From the NCBI GenBank assembly GCA_037074765.1, contig JBAMDO010000020.1, positions 1 through 64,000 of the forward strand: a stretch of DNA of 64,000 bases, read 5' to 3'. Shown here one piece after another: positions 13,701-26,400 of the stretch (the first letter of the stretch is position 1; each line of letters starts with the position of its first letter). The notes under the pieces were generated by a model. That model was not told the DNA's origin and made no database searches. It saw only the letters and a list, made by a program, of their open reading frames with translations. Source of the DNA: Mansonella perstans (taxonomy: Eukaryota > Nematoda > Chromadorea > Rhabditida > Onchocercidae). The position numbers were made by a program, and so were the translations under genes.

Positions 13701-16050
13701 CGCCATGCTTATATTGTTTCAAAGTATGATATATAGAATATGTTGAAACCTGTGAAATTGCAGGTGAAAAACACAGAAGCATTCTCAGGAGTTATTTTTG
13801 TTAAAAATAAGTACGAAACCTGCCGAGTAGAGGTTACGGATAGTGAAAGTGCAACGCTAGTAATTGGTTTGCCACCAAATTTTGGTTCAAAAATGGTAGA
13901 AAAGGTAGATGATAAAAGACCTCAACAAACTCAACAAACAGTAGAAGGAGGTGATAAATTGGATAAACCTGCCGATGAACTGCGCTTAAAACGACAGGCT
14001 CTAGAACCAGAGAGAGATTGCGGAATCCAAGATATGGTACGTTAGGAGATAAACTTCGTTTGTAGGAAGTTAGAATCTCTCATATTCAAATTTGGTTTTT
14101 TATTGCCTCTATTCAGCCAAGCTGATTACGTGGAAATATAAAAAGAAGATAGGAATTACTGTGATCTTTAGTAAACAAATAAACAAGTAACTTACTGTCT
14201 TTCAAGCAGTTTTGAAATTACAAGTGCTTCCAGAACAATGGTACCTACAAGTTAATGGTGGTTATACAAACGAATAACTTGGGTATACCTGGATTGGTAA
14301 CTTCCATGGATCAAATTTTTGAAGTGAGCTGCGATTACAGTTCAATGCTCGGTGGAAAAGTTACTGCTGGTGCCAATCTCATGATTAAGTAATCTGAGCT
14401 TCGAATTTTTGACCGATTTCTTTACTTAAATTAGGTCAGATAGCGGAGAAATAAATGCATTCCAATAGATTACGGAAATCAATGCATTTACAATAGGCAC
14501 ACTTTAATGATGAAAAAAATTTCAGTGGTCCAGAAGCATCCCTCATTCAACCACGAGGAAAAATTGAACTTGGCAATCCAGTGCTAATGCAAATGTTAAG
14601 TGGACAAGGAGAATATCAACCTGTTCTACAAGTGCTTATTTATGGATATTTATTTTATAATTCACTTGGGAAGTTAATATTTAATAGAGTTGACTTTATT
14701 AAAAACATAAATGAGGTGTTTTTTAGGCAAAACTAGGTGACATCTTGCAATTACGTTGGGAAATAATGACCATGGATGAGGAACTTGACTTCTTTGTACG
14801 GGATTGTTTTGCTGAGCCAGGAAGCGCTACTCTAAATGCAGATGAAAATCTGCAGCTTATCGCAAATGGGTAACTATTTCATTCATACAAGAAAAAAAAA
14901 ACTGATCGAAAACAAATGCTCAAAATCCATTAATTAAAAGTTCTTTTTAAACAAATTTAACATTGGATTTTATTCCTTTGTTTTTCCTTAACAAATTACA
15001 TTGCAGTTGTCCAACGGCAGCTGTAGCGCAAAAAATTATGCCAGATTCGATAAAAGTGATGTCCTCCTCAGTGAAGCTAGCGCATTTGCAAGCGTTCCGA
15101 TTTGATTCATCCAGTGTAGTCAGAATAACTTGTCATTTGGATATATGTATGAAGAGTTGCAAAGAGGTAATATCATAGTTGTAAATTTCTAGGCTTTAAT
15201 TATAACAGATAAACCAGGTGCAAGTTTCCAACCTGATTTGCTTCAATTCCACAAATTCTGTTTTCCAAGAACTATAAAACTAAAACTTCAATTCGGTTTA
15301 TTTTTTAGGTAACATGTCAACTAGGCAAGGAACAAAAACAATCATGGGGTCGGAAGAAACGCAGTACAACTAATTCAGTTACTGATTGTAAGTGAAGATG
15401 TTTGTTAAAGGAATCAATGTTACTGGGAGGGTTATGCATTTCGGTTTCTCGATATTTCAAGAAAATCAAACAATCATTTGAGCTTAAAAATATAACGTCG
15501 TCATGAGACATGTAACCGCACTTATTGTCCTAAACTAGAACATAGCCATGTATTACAACGTTTTACAGTGCAGCATATCGCATCAAGCGATTGCAGACCT
15601 GCTTCTTTGTCAACTAGATTCATACTGTATTTTGTGATTTCTACACTTCAACTTTTTGTCCTTGATACAGTAATTTTTTTAGATGAGACGAAAAGATACA
15701 GAATTCCAAAACGTGCTCAAGCTACAACATCTCTGATCGTAGTGGATCCTCTTCAACAAGTTGCCGAACCAGCAGCCCTTGCACGATCACAAACATTTGA
15801 TCTTTTGCGAGAAGTTTGATTTACTTATTTTCTCGTTTCTCTACGCAATCCTAGGATATGATTATTGACTAAAAGATTTTTTCAGGAACCAAAAATGACG
15901 ATAACTCCTCTACCAGGACAGCTGTGTATGCCCAAAATATCGTTATTTGGTATTTTTGGTCTTCTTTTTATAATCACATCCGTACAAGCCACTGTTGTCG
16001 CTTATTACGTATTTCAAAGGCTAACAGGAAACTACAAGAAAAAATACTGA
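4758..16050 (+). CDS. noah-1: NOAH-1-like protein: six PAN domains, ZP domain, membrane anchor
   Basis: Apical extracellular-matrix protein of the nompA/NOAH family, expected to link epidermis to cuticle. Exons: 4758-4854, 6437-6570, 6645-6755, 7100-7174, 7471-7675, 9912-10045, 10435-10579, 10754-10877, 11168-11303, 11636-11796, 11981-12129, 12649-12787, 13043-13277, 13435-13650, 13764-14036, 14234-14388, 14526-14631, 14727-14869, 15007-15166, 15309-15387, 15683-15813, 15886-16050. All phases agree and give 1090 residues, near the size I recall for C. elegans NOAH-1 and well above NOAH-2. Exon 1 encodes a signal peptide (core NLIIIAYFSLFA). Residues 33 to about 585 hold six cysteine-rich PAN/Apple modules, each on two exons. 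A ZP domain covers about 665-971, followed by the furin-type site RKKR (981-984) and a membrane helix (about 1054-1079). A second dibasic site, LRLKRQ, lies inside the ZP region. The small start exon and the exon starting at 14234 are the least certain. Confidence 0.9.
7880..9420 (-). mobile_element. Degenerate BEL/Pao retrotransposon gag, in a noah-1 intron
   Basis: Read on the minus strand and switching frames, this stretch follows the order of a BEL/Pao Gag protein. A coiled-coil-like start (ERLERLLHEIKALD, about 9180-9120) leads to FNGTVYSQAIPEIQKLN (about 8690-8640), then GIASENYETERLRN (about 8595-8550), IEAVEKMERIF (about 8450), SRLPRWILHKVYQQK (about 8370-8325), and finally a zinc-knuckle region (8115-7882) with PCTFCSQNHW and CIICL. 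Stops and frameshifts interrupt it throughout, so it is not functional. No protease, reverse transcriptase or LTR is visible on either side. It lies in the 2.2 kb intron between noah-1 exons 5 and 6, in the orientation opposite to the gene. Family match by eye; edges are approximate. Confidence 0.85.
9431..9484. repeat. Short imperfect tandem repeat
   Basis: ATAGAACGACGTGCGAAATA at 9431-9450 recurs with one change at about 9465-9484. It lies just beyond the visible edge of the BEL/Pao remnant and may be part of it. Confidence 0.5.
10266..10328. repeat. Tetranucleotide microsatellite (CTAT)n
   Basis: Runs of CTAT/CTAATCTAT repeats occupy an intron of noah-1, interrupted by occasional A insertions. 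Confidence 0.85.
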
Positions 16051-16833
16051 AAGTTAAGTAGATCAGATTTGCTATCCCTTAAAGTAATTAATTTGAAGCT
16101 TTAATTTATAATTGAACAAAATTTCAGTTCATTGAGTTACATTAAAACTTGAGGAAATTCTATTGTTACTTTTTTTATGGGGAGAATACATTCGAAAAAA
16201 GTGATACAGTATCAACCGATATTCCACGAAATTCCATTGAATAAATGCTCACTTATTTGACCTAAATAAACGATGGTTCGATCAGGGCATAGCAAAATCC
16301 TTCACTTCGGTTTAGACCGACCAGACATTGAAATATTTTGTTAATAGTTCCTTCACCATTCAGTTGTTTCTGTTCAAACATTATTTAAGTTCATTGTTGT
16401 CTATAATTAAATTTATACTTCTTTTATGTCAAATTTTACTTCAAAATATTAAACATCGATATGGATCAAGACTTGGTGCCATTTGCACAAAACGTAGTAG
16501 ACAATGTAACTTTTAACAGATAACTAATGTAAGTTTGTAACTTTTATCACATAACTTTTAATAGCGCATTGACATCATCATTTAATATTTTCAATCTCTC
16601 TTTTAAAACTTTACTTTTAAGCACACAACTACAAAGTTAACAAAACAACAGTAAACAAAAACAACATCTCTCAAACAGTATGTTTCATAGCAGCTATATG
16701 CATATCAGTATGTAGAAATAAACATCAAATAAACGTTTGCAATACGCTATTGGTAAGTTTTACGAATGCAATACCTGACGATTAATGGTAGCTGAATTAA
16801 AAATAGCTTTTGTAAATGTAACGTTCAACTAGC
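16051..16833. other. Convergent 3' intergenic region, noah-1 / BOP1
   Basis: About 780 bases separate the stop codons of two converging genes. An AATAAA-like hexamer lies near 16239. No conserved coding segment was seen. Confidence 0.6.
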
Positions 16834-19800
16834 TTAAGTGAATATAGCAATCGAGCCATCGACATGTGCAGTTATTAACCACGGTTGCGAGGGATGAAAT
16901 ATTGCAGCAAGAATTGAAAGACCATTTCTCTGATCTGTTTGAGCACGCAACCTTCGTACCGGTACGAATTCATTCTCTTTGAACGGATCACTGTTGACCC
17001 GGGCATAATATATAACTGCGGTTGAATCATCCGATACAGTTGCTATTAGTGGATATCTGAAAAATCAAAGAATTTCCTGGAAAGCTATCAAAAATTTTGT
17101 TCCCGGAATGCTAAAAATTGCAGAATCATTTCTTAAATCAAGAAAAAATACTACTTCCTTTCTAGTGCCAGTAAGCAATTCCGAAGAAAAAGTTCACAGG
17201 TTCAGCAAAACAATTTTAAAATGATTTGTATTAAAAAATTATTCAAGTAAACTATAAACGATGAGAAAACGATTAAATTCCTGAAATATGACGAATTAAA
17301 ACCGCTAATGTTAAGAAAGGCAGATCTTTATTTTGTGAAGAATAAACAATATTCATTGAATGGTGTTATATTTATTATTCGCCCTTCATAGAAGGGAAAC
17401 AAAACTTCAATTCCTCTGTGTTCCGAGAAACAAGATTAAATTCACAAGATTTTTCTCACTTCGGTAGACTACGTAGTTAATGAAAAGCAAATTTGGATTA
17501 CAAATTTGAATCAAAAGACGACAATGCACAATCCGTCACATAGCTATTGAGAAATCTACAGATCAAAGAATAAAAAGCTTATCGAAATAATTGTGTCTCA
17601 ACATAGATCTGTCATCATTTCTAATTCAGACTGTTTTGTTCTGTCAAAAAAAAATTAAGATAGCTTCAAACAAACCTTGCATGCTGCGTAACTGCACGAA
17701 TAGCAGCCGTATGATGTTTGACACTTTTCCATGGTTTATTAGAAAGTTGCAAGTCGATCCATGAAAAAACTCTATCATGACCGCCAACAAACACATTATT
17801 TCCTTGAAAGTCAACATGTACAGAGCTCACCCATTGTGAACCCGTCATGACCTTCTTTTTCAAATGACACTTCGCCAAATCATAAATTCTTATATATCTT
17901 TGCGTCGCAACAAACAGAAGTGGCTCACATGGATGGAATGACAATCCCGTCATAATGCCTTTTAAGCGAGAAAAAGGCCGCTAAAATCAATAAACTAATT
18001 CAAGAGATCATTAAATTGAAACTTAAGAATTTCAAAGTAGATGATAAATTCTTGTCTTCCCAATACAAGATCATTGCTCACCTGAGATTTGCATTTCGAA
18101 AGTTGATGTATATAAATAAGTTTTGGCGACTTCGAATTTGCAAATGTTGCAAAGTAATCCCCGCCATGATGCCACACTACTTGACGTGCAACCTAGAGAA
18201 ATAAGATGTAATGTGCTCTCAATGTAATTGTATTCTTTAATATAAACGTGAGTGTAATACAAATTACATAATATCCAACAAATAAATGCTAACTTAGACA
18301 AAATGAGAAAAATATCCTGAATTTCGCGGATGGAATTTGAAGATAATCATAACGGTATCATTTACTTTGAAACAAAAATAATGCATTTTAAAAATTATGC
18401 AGGAATTTAAAGTGAAACTTACATATCCAAGATCAATTGATATCGTACCTTTCCCTTCATATTTCCATTTTAAAGTATCACCTTCTGAAGATTCACACCG
18501 AAGTCTTGATAAATATTCTGTAGTGGTTGTGATACGATGGGAATCTCCACAGCAAGGATTTGTCAAAATCATTTTATTCGATTCCATTGCAACAGCCAAA
18601 AGTGTCCACTTTGTTACAGGACAATAAGCTACACTTGTTATGGAACCTTCCAAACTTATCATCTGTAATGATTACTTTTCATTATAAAAATTAAATTTGA
18701 GAATATAATCAGAGTGAAGAAACGCAAGATTATTATCATAAAACTTCTGAAAACATTTTTTATCAACGACTATTATCAATCAGTTTATATCAATGATTAT
18801 ATTCTGAAACATTAATGATAATGATTGTAGTACTAAATTCTTTTCTAAGTATCAAATATAAAGAAATAATTTGGACCATTTCCTGCAGCGATAGCTGAAT
18901 TTATTTTAAAAAAATAAAATATACAAAAATCCGTACTTTGAGACATCTTCCATCATATACAGACCATAATCGCAGGGTACCATCTTCACCACCTGATGCG
19001 AAGATTTCTGTTGATTCAGGCTCAAACGACAAACTCCTCACTTGTCCAGAGTGACCAAGCATAAGCTTTAAAAAATCAACAAAGTGAATTCACTGGACTT
19101 AGGAATTTGATCATGCTATGAAGATTTCGCAATATTTTTTATTTTATGGAAATAAAGTGAAAGAAGTAAAACTTACGAAGCTTTGTGCGGTTGGGAAAGG
19201 ACGCATTTCCGCCAAATTAGGGAGCTCAGGAAGCAACTCTGTATGGTCAATATTTAACTGAAAAAGATTATGCATAAAATGAAGCCATAACATAAACTTG
19301 GCATGTTGACTAACACATAATCAAAAAACAGTTTCAAAGAAATCAAAATACCTTCATTTTCCTTTGCCGTGGGGCTAAATATAAATCAAGACAGCGCTGA
19401 TAACGATCATTATAAAATCGATCATATGCTGGCACTTTCCTCAAACAATCATATTTTTTTGGGATAAAGTCCAATCGTCGATCCTCTGGATCAGTTTCCT
19501 GAGAATTGTTTTTTAGGTTAAAAATTATAAATTTGCATAGTAATAAATAGAAGATATACAAGTACGAAGTGAAAATCAATTGCAAACAAATGATAGATTT
19601 TACTAGGAGCTAACCTCCCATTTCCTCTGTTCTTCTTCATCACATAAGTATTCCGCCGGTGGATTGTAACTTTCGGCGTGCCCAGGCAAAGGAACTTTTG
19701 GTGCAGGAAAATGCATCCGTATCCTAGCTAATTCACTTTTTGTTTTTTCGCTGGACAAATCATCAGCCCACAAGTCATAAACCTGTAACAAATTCAGAAA

Positions 19801-20854
19801 GAGAGATGAGAAAATATTCCGGAGCAATAGCGAAATCAGCAAGAATGTCCTGGATAAAGATGTTTTAAACTATACTTTTTTTTCAATCTGCTTTGGTCGA
19901 GATGGTCGTATCCAACCCATTTTGATTGCATGTACCATCTTTCCTGAAAACAAAGAATTCATGAAGAAATATAAAACAGTAAATCAAAATGAAAATTAAT
20001 ATGGAGCAGTTCTATAATTAGCTAAAAAAGAAAACTGACCAACAATACGCTTTTCATCTAATGAAGGAATAAATGAACGTTTGGAATCTGGACGATTTGA
20101 TATTGGATGAATTTCTGTTTGTGATGAAAAGATGTCCAAGAATGGTTGATATGGATTGTAACCAACCGATGGATATTTTGATGCATTCAATGCATTTAGT
20201 TTTCTTACTTCTTCATCGCTTAAAGTAATAAAACCACCGCTTTGGCGATCGTAAACTTTTCTCCTACAATAGTTTTCTTTACGTATAAATCTTCCTAAAC
20301 ACGATTAATTGTGGAAAATTTTTGATTAAAATAAAACCAAAAACATGGATATGAAAACAATGAGATTCAACATGACAAACGAGATTCTTCGTCTATTTAA
20401 TTTGTATAAGTAATAAATACGGCGACCTATAAATGCAGATAATATTTACTATAAATACATAATAAATATCATCTGCAAATATTTACATAAGCATACCAAT
20501 AATTAGGATCGTCCATTCGTTCAAGAAATTCTTCCATATCATCCTTTCTTTTAACCGATTCGATCTGATTCCCATCTTTATCATAACCGATATGATTGAA
20601 ATCATCGTACCACGAAATCGGAATATTACCAATGGTATTCCTCAAATCCTGCAACAAAATCACAATTATTTCAGCTTTCTAGCATTACAGAGATAAAAAA
20701 TCTTATGGTAGTGAATCGGTAAGGAAAGTAAAAAATCAAGAGTAATACCAATCACGAATAAGGTCACAATTACCTCTTCATCACTCGAATCATAAAAGTC
20801 GATCTTCTCACTTGTTCCTTCCGATTCTAACGATTCCACTTGTTTATGAATCAT
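16834..20854 (-). CDS. BOP1: BOP1/Erb1, ribosome biogenesis WD40 protein
   Basis: Nucleolar component of the PeBoW complex (with PES1 and WDR12), needed for maturation of 28S and 5.8S rRNA. Exons in transcript order: 20854-20774, 20648-20497, 20263-20040, 19943-19876, 19782-19615, 19498-19352, 19257-19177, 19065-18937, 18662-18423, 18192-18082, 17980-17676, 17056-16834. All phases agree and give 642 residues, close to the family size. The BOP1NT domain begins near residue 28 ([20 protein letters not shown]) and carries the family blocks [25 protein letters not shown] and [12 protein letters not shown]40 repeats follow ([27 protein letters not shown], and FHPSQPWL near the C-terminus). The acidic N-terminal leader found in vertebrate BOP1 is short here. 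An acceptor at about 20863 just before the ATG suggests spliced-leader addition. Confidence 0.95.
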
Positions 20855-21628
20855 TCTTGTATCTAAAAAAAAATGTTGTAATGAAGTATTTGATATTCAA
20901 ACTTGACTTATATACACTCCAAACAGATACCTGAACTAAACTGTACAATTCCAACTAGATAATTAACTCAACTCAACCCAACCCAAACATACTATCAGCC
21001 AAGAAAGGCCGATTGGTAAAAGGAGATTCAGACAAAGTCATCAATGAAATTTTATGGAAGAAGGTGTTTGTCGCTCTTTCGTAGTTTCATCCCTTGTATA
21101 TATTTCTTCTCGCTTCATTTCTTTACATCACTGGCTAAGAGCTTGGCCAAGAATTTGGCCAAGACTTTACTTCCTTATTTATAGATTTCAAGATCTAAAA
21201 ACAGTAAATTTTGTTAATTTAAAAACTTTTAATCAAGACTTTTTATGTATTTAAACCTTTAATATATTAATTAAAGAAAAAATGCCTAACTTGTTTTCTT
21301 GTAAAAAATTCGCCATACTGCTATTCTGGATGGTCTACTTCTATTTTTGCAAATGACCAATTGAGAATTAATGCTTTATAATGAAGCCTGTAATAACATA
21401 TATATTCATTGACAACGAATGAAAATTTGATATATTAAAATTTTGAAAATTTGTATTAAAAATATATCGAAATTTTGTTGCATTTTAGAAACAAAACAAT
21501 TAATTAAGTCTTTAATTATTACTTACTTCTTAATTATTTCAAATATGAATAGTATATATCATTCTCTTCCACTATTATAAATTGTTCTTCAATCAGTAAT
21601 GTTTGTTTTGCTTTTTATTAAAGGATTG
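20855..21628. promoter_or_regulatory. Shared divergent promoter region, BOP1 / UBA5
   Basis: This 774-base AT-rich interval separates the start codons of two head-to-head genes and must hold both promoters. A small internal repeat (GCTTGGCCAAGAATTTGGCC, about 21141) is present. No specific element can be assigned. Confidence 0.5.
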
Positions 21629-24615
21629 ATGTCGAAAAATTTATCGGAACAGTTGGATGCATTACACGCCAAACTATTGGCTATAGGAACTGATTTGATA
21701 TACATAAAGAGAAATAACATGACGGATACGAATATTGCACTTAAACGACCCAAAATCGGTTAGTTGTTGCTTTTTGACTTGTCATTTTAGTTTCATTAAA
21801 TTTACGATTAAGTTGATTAAGTTGCTATTTTATAAATTAAATTTACGATTAAGTTGTTATTTTGCTATTAAGTTGCTTTTTTTTTAAATTTACAATTAAG
21901 TTGTTATTTTGCTATTAAGTTGCTTTTTTTTTTTAAATTTACGATTAAGTTGTTATTCCATTAGAATTACAAAGTTCTCATTGTTTTCTTTTTTATTTTT
22001 AATTCAGCTGTCCTTTTTCTATTGTCATAATTGTCATATGTTTTTTACTAAACGCTGTTCAACGCTTTTTAAAAGCAACTGAAGGAATTGTTTTTCTTTT
22101 TGCGATCATTTCTTCTCCATTCTTTTTATTTATGTGATACAGATACAATGAGTGCAGAAGTGAATGATTCCAATCCATATAGTCGATTGATGGCTTTGAA
22201 GAAAATGGGTATTGTAAAAAATTACGATGATATCCGAAAAAAAACAGTGCTAATAGTAGGTGTTGGTGGTGTTGGAAGTGTTGTCGCCGAAATGTTGACG
22301 AGATGTGGAATTGGGAAGCTTATATTGTTTGATTATGATAAGGTAAGGATTCTCACTTCTGATATAGAAGTCATCTATCCTCTTAAGAGGACATGGAAGA
22401 AATCATTTTTTATGGGATACTCAGTTATACGACAACTTCAATTGTTTATATTAGGAGAAAAAATGCAAAACTTTTTTTTGCTAATCTTTCATTCATTTTT
22501 CACAATGCAAAAATAATGTCACGAATATCTTCATTAAATTGTTTTCGTATTATGAAGAGTTAAAATTCTGTGTGATCTGGTAATCAAAGAACGAAATATA
22601 CTATAGATTTTAGGTAGAGCTTGCTAATATGAATCGTTTGTTTTATCAACCGCAGCATTCTGGTATGAGTAAAGTTGACGCAGCACGGAACACTCTTATG
22701 TAAGTTTACTATTATGGAAGCAACTAGCATGAAATGTCCGATTAGTTAGCCGAATTATTATTGCTTCCCTATCCACTGTTTTGTCGCTGCTTTCAGAGCA
22801 ATCAATCCCGATGTAAATTTCGAAACTTATAATGCAAATATAACGACTGTGGAAAACTATTCGTTCTTTGTTGACCGGATTAGGTATTGTTGTTTTTTCT
22901 TGTTCAAAGGAATTCAGTTGTTTTTCAAGTCAAGAAATGTTTTCAATTCAAGAGATAAAGATCTATAGAGACTGGTGACCTGCTGAGCATCCGGTAACTA
23001 TATTGATACTGATTCTACGTATTGATACTGAGCAATCCGTCTCTCAGGAGATGAGAATTGTTCTTCGAAAACTTTTTAAACTTTATTATACATCCTAAAA
23101 TATTATTTTCTGATTCTCACAGTTGTTATTGTCTTTTAATTTATGTATTAAATCAGACGGAGTTGAAATATACCGGATACTACTAGACATGATTTCTTTT
23201 TGTTAAAATTTTTGCTGATTATTTTTTTGTAGAAAGGGAAATCTCATCGGTGAACAGGTTGAACTCGTTCTCAGTTGTGTGGATAATTTCGAAGCTAGGA
23301 TGACTATTAACACAGTACGTATAAAAACGCTTTAATTTTTCACCAGCGTTATAGTTCAGTCTTTTTCCATTGCTTACCAGTAATATTTGAAGTAAATTGA
23401 GTGTGAAGTTAATTTTATCTCGTTGATAGCATTTTATGTTTGTTTTTAGGCTTGCAATGAGGAGGGTCAGATATGGATGGAGTCTGGTGTTAGCGAGAAT
23501 GCAATATCTGGACATGTACAGTGTATACATCCTGGACATAGTGCATGCTTCGCAGTAATACTTTTTTGCTGTTTTACTAAAAATATTTCTTGAATTCGAA
23601 TGATATTAATTACTGGACAACTTTTTTCGAGAATTTATTCATGATTTTTTAAGGTGTATTTCTGAAGTTCTTCATTTAATATTTTTCTGCAGTGTGTGCC
23701 TCCTTTGATAGTTGCCTCAAATATTAACGAATCCACCCTGAAACGTGAAGGAGTTTGCGCTGCGTCATTGCCCACCACTATGGCGGTCATCGCCGGCTTT
23801 CTGGTACAGAATGCTTTGAAGTATGTAATATTTTTTGAATTTTGCACATCGCTTCAAAACTCGTTTACGCATATATAATAAACTATTTTAGGTTTCTTTT
23901 AAATTTTGGTGAAGTATCTTACTGTCTGGGATATAATGCTCTTTGTGATTTCTTTCCTCGACATCAAATATTACCGAATCCGAGTTGTGAAGATCGTTTC
24001 TGTCGACAAAAACAAGAAGAGTATAAAGTATAAACTTTCAATTTTTTAACATTTTTTTACTCTCAGTAGTTTTTATAATTTTTTGCGAAAGTTTTTCTAA
24101 TAGTTGTATTTCGTTGCAATCTTTTATCATCACTGTGCATAATTGCAGCAAGTTTTAAATGGAAAGAAAACTGAAGAGAATGAAAAGATCGAAGAAGAAA
24201 AGATAACACACGAAGACAACGAATGGGGTTACATTGGTTTTTGGAAAATTTTTGCAGTGAGTTATAACAAACGCTTATTCATGTTCATTCTTATAGGAAT
24301 TGAAGTGGTGGATGAATCAGTGATTGATCCTACTAATAATGACTGTAATGGACCTGGCAAAGGAATACGATACGCTTATGAAGCTCCAGTTAAGGAGGTA
24401 TTTTCTAACATTACATAAGAGCAGCCTACAGAAAATCTTATAATTATGCAAATTAATATATTTGCATAATTATTGTTGACAAAATATATAATTCCAGCTG
24501 TCTTTTTGATTTGGCATATTTTCTCAAAGAAATTTTTTAGAATACGGAAAATAATGAACAAATATCCGAAGTGAAGAACTTATCTACATTAATGGCCGAA
24601 TTGAAAAATTTGTAA
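21629..24615 (+). CDS. UBA5: UBA5, UFM1-activating E1 enzyme
   Basis: Adenylates UFM1, forms a thioester with it and hands it to UFC1. Exons: 21629-21758, 22143-22342, 22614-22699, 22797-22883, 23233-23314, 23450-23554, 23693-23820, 23892-24027, 24149-24227, 24297-24397, 24541-24615. All phases agree, giving 402 residues against 404 in human. The ATP-binding loop GVGGVGS is at residues 83-89, [14 protein letters not shown] follows, and the catalytic cysteine is C252 in [13 protein letters not shown]. Zinc-binding pairs are CFAC (C228/C231) and CEDRFC. The UFM1-interacting segment EWGIEVVD and a C-terminal UFC1-binding helix ([10 protein letters not shown]) are both present. An alternative start is the ATG in DTMSAEV, where a shorter isoform would begin. 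The first intron carries a tandem repeat. Confidence 0.97.
21798..21958. repeat. About 50-bp tandem repeat in UBA5 intron 1
   Basis: About three imperfect copies of a unit reading AAATTTACGATTAAGTTG followed by TTATTTTGCTATTAAGTTGC and a T-run. The T-runs vary in length (8-10), as expected from slippage. Confidence 0.75.
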
Positions 24616-25006
24616 TGAATATTTTGTATTAATAAGTTATTATTAGTAAATAGGGAAACAAGAGGGTATAATAATTTATTTTTCTATTTCACTTATCAAA
24701 ATATATGGCATAAATATGTAAGCCATAAAATTTTATTCGTTCCATATGTGAAAACATTGCAGTTATTAAAATAAAAAACTATCATTTGTGGGTGGATGAT
24801 CTTTATGCAAATATATTATGAAGTTCAGCATATTCGTCGGAATAGCGTAAACTAAACTAAATATTTAAGTTTCAAAATATAGCATTTCGAACAAGTATAT
24901 ATCCATATTGAAAATGCAAAAATCAATGGAATTCTTGCATAGCCATGTAAATAATGTTTGCGATACAATTAGCAGAATAGATATGAGTAAGAAAAAGGCA
25001 AGTGTG
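24616..25006. other. Convergent 3' intergenic region, UBA5 / SYS1
   Basis: This 391-base AT-rich interval lies between two stop codons. ATTAAAATAAAA at about 24764-24775 is a possible polyadenylation signal for UBA5. Nothing else was seen. Confidence 0.5.
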
Positions 25007-26041
25007 CTATATTTCATATCTTAAATTTGGCGTTGACAAATGAATATCTCTCGATTCAAGCAGCAAACAGAAATATTCACCAAGTGCTGTGCATAAAACA
25101 ATACTTAAGAATTGTAATAACCACCAAAAAATATGAGATGGAATCGATTTATAATACAAAGTAACAACGATTAAGTGCCAAAAATGTAAAGTACATGTAA
25201 AATCCAGACATTGTTTAGAGCGTCCTATAACTCTACTCATAATAAGAGAGCATATTGCAACCGAAAATAACTGAATGCCTGCTCCGCGGAGTGTAGCCTG
25301 GAAATATTCATATTGCAGCCTTGCATTTATTCCAGTAACTTAATGCAGACATGTAAGATGCTAATATTCATATCCATCAACATGTTATTATTAAAAATAA
25401 GTCTTTGTCATATACTTTTATATTTGGTTTGTTTCATACGAAAATAAATAATAGTTAAAACATTTTTAGAAACGTTTTATTTCATATGCTAAGATATCGT
25501 CCATCTAATAAGATAATAATATTTCATTGCTGTTCTTCTTCTAGCGCAACAATCAAACGACAGATTCTCATTAACGGTTTCATTGAATCAAAAAAAAAAA
25601 CGTGTAACTATTTGATATAAATATTTAACTTTTTGACTATTTGATATAAATACTAACTTGAATAGTTCTTATTGAAGTATGTAAAATTTATTTTGATTCA
25701 TGAAAGATTTTTTTCGGCATTTTACAACAAAAATGAATTGGTTAATGATTTTAAATAAAGAAGGAAATGAAGATCAAAAATACATCGATCTGTTAAAAAT
25801 CATTACAAACATCTCTGATGGAAGTTAATCAAGATGAAAATGATGTGGAAGTAAAGCAGATAAGAATGACGTGAAATCAACAAACCTCATTAGTGAACAC
25901 CTGTTCTAACGAAGGATAATTGCCTTGAGCGGACAGTATTACTAGGAGTATGCACTGGATGGTATAGAACGATGTCTGCATACAAATAATCTGTGAAATA
26001 ATCAAACCAGGATCCCAGACGTACGATCGGAATGAGCTCAT
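25007..26041 (-). CDS. SYS1: SYS1-like Golgi four-helix membrane protein
   Basis: SYS1 is a Golgi membrane protein that recruits ARFRP1/Arl3 to the trans-Golgi. Exon 1 (26041-25901) starts MSSFRSYVWDPGLIISQI, the family signature (FRSYVWDP), and continues into a first helix ending SLEQ. The last exon (25297-25007) carries GRSKQCLDFTCTLHFWHLI, then IPSHIFWWLLQFL, GEYFCLLLE and the stop, all in family order. The two ex­ons give 143 residues against 156 in human. The missing part is a linker of about ten residues (the region around FD.EILGFS in human), presumably a microexon between 25298 and 25900 that I could not place. C. elegans sys-1 is an unrelated beta-catenin, so the symbol here means the Golgi protein. 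Confidence 0.85.
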
Positions 26042-26400
26042 TTTTACGTAATCATTGATGGATTACAGTTATTTGAATCAAAAGGATTTCTGAAAAGATG
26101 ATTCATAACTATTACTTTTTCTTTCCAAACATTCATTTATATTTACATTCTAAATCTATCCACTTAACTATTAACTATCTTTTCCTTTTCATTTTCAAAA
26201 ATTAATTACTATCACTCAGCTATTCAGTTAATTGTATTGGAAAAAAAAACTATAGAGAATGACATTTTTCTTAAAAACACTATTTGATTGTTACAATCAT
26301 ATTATTCTAAGGTAACAAATTAAAAAATATTTTAATAAAATTTTAAAAATTGTTTTCATTAAAATGACCTCAATTCTTTTTGCATGAATTTCATTTATCA

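Noticed and set aside
15568..15682. Extension of noah-1 exon 21 upstream to an acceptor at about 15567
   Set aside because: The frame is open, but the added peptide is hydrophobic and unlike the family. The TTTTTTTAG acceptor at 15682 fits the phase and conserved spacing better.
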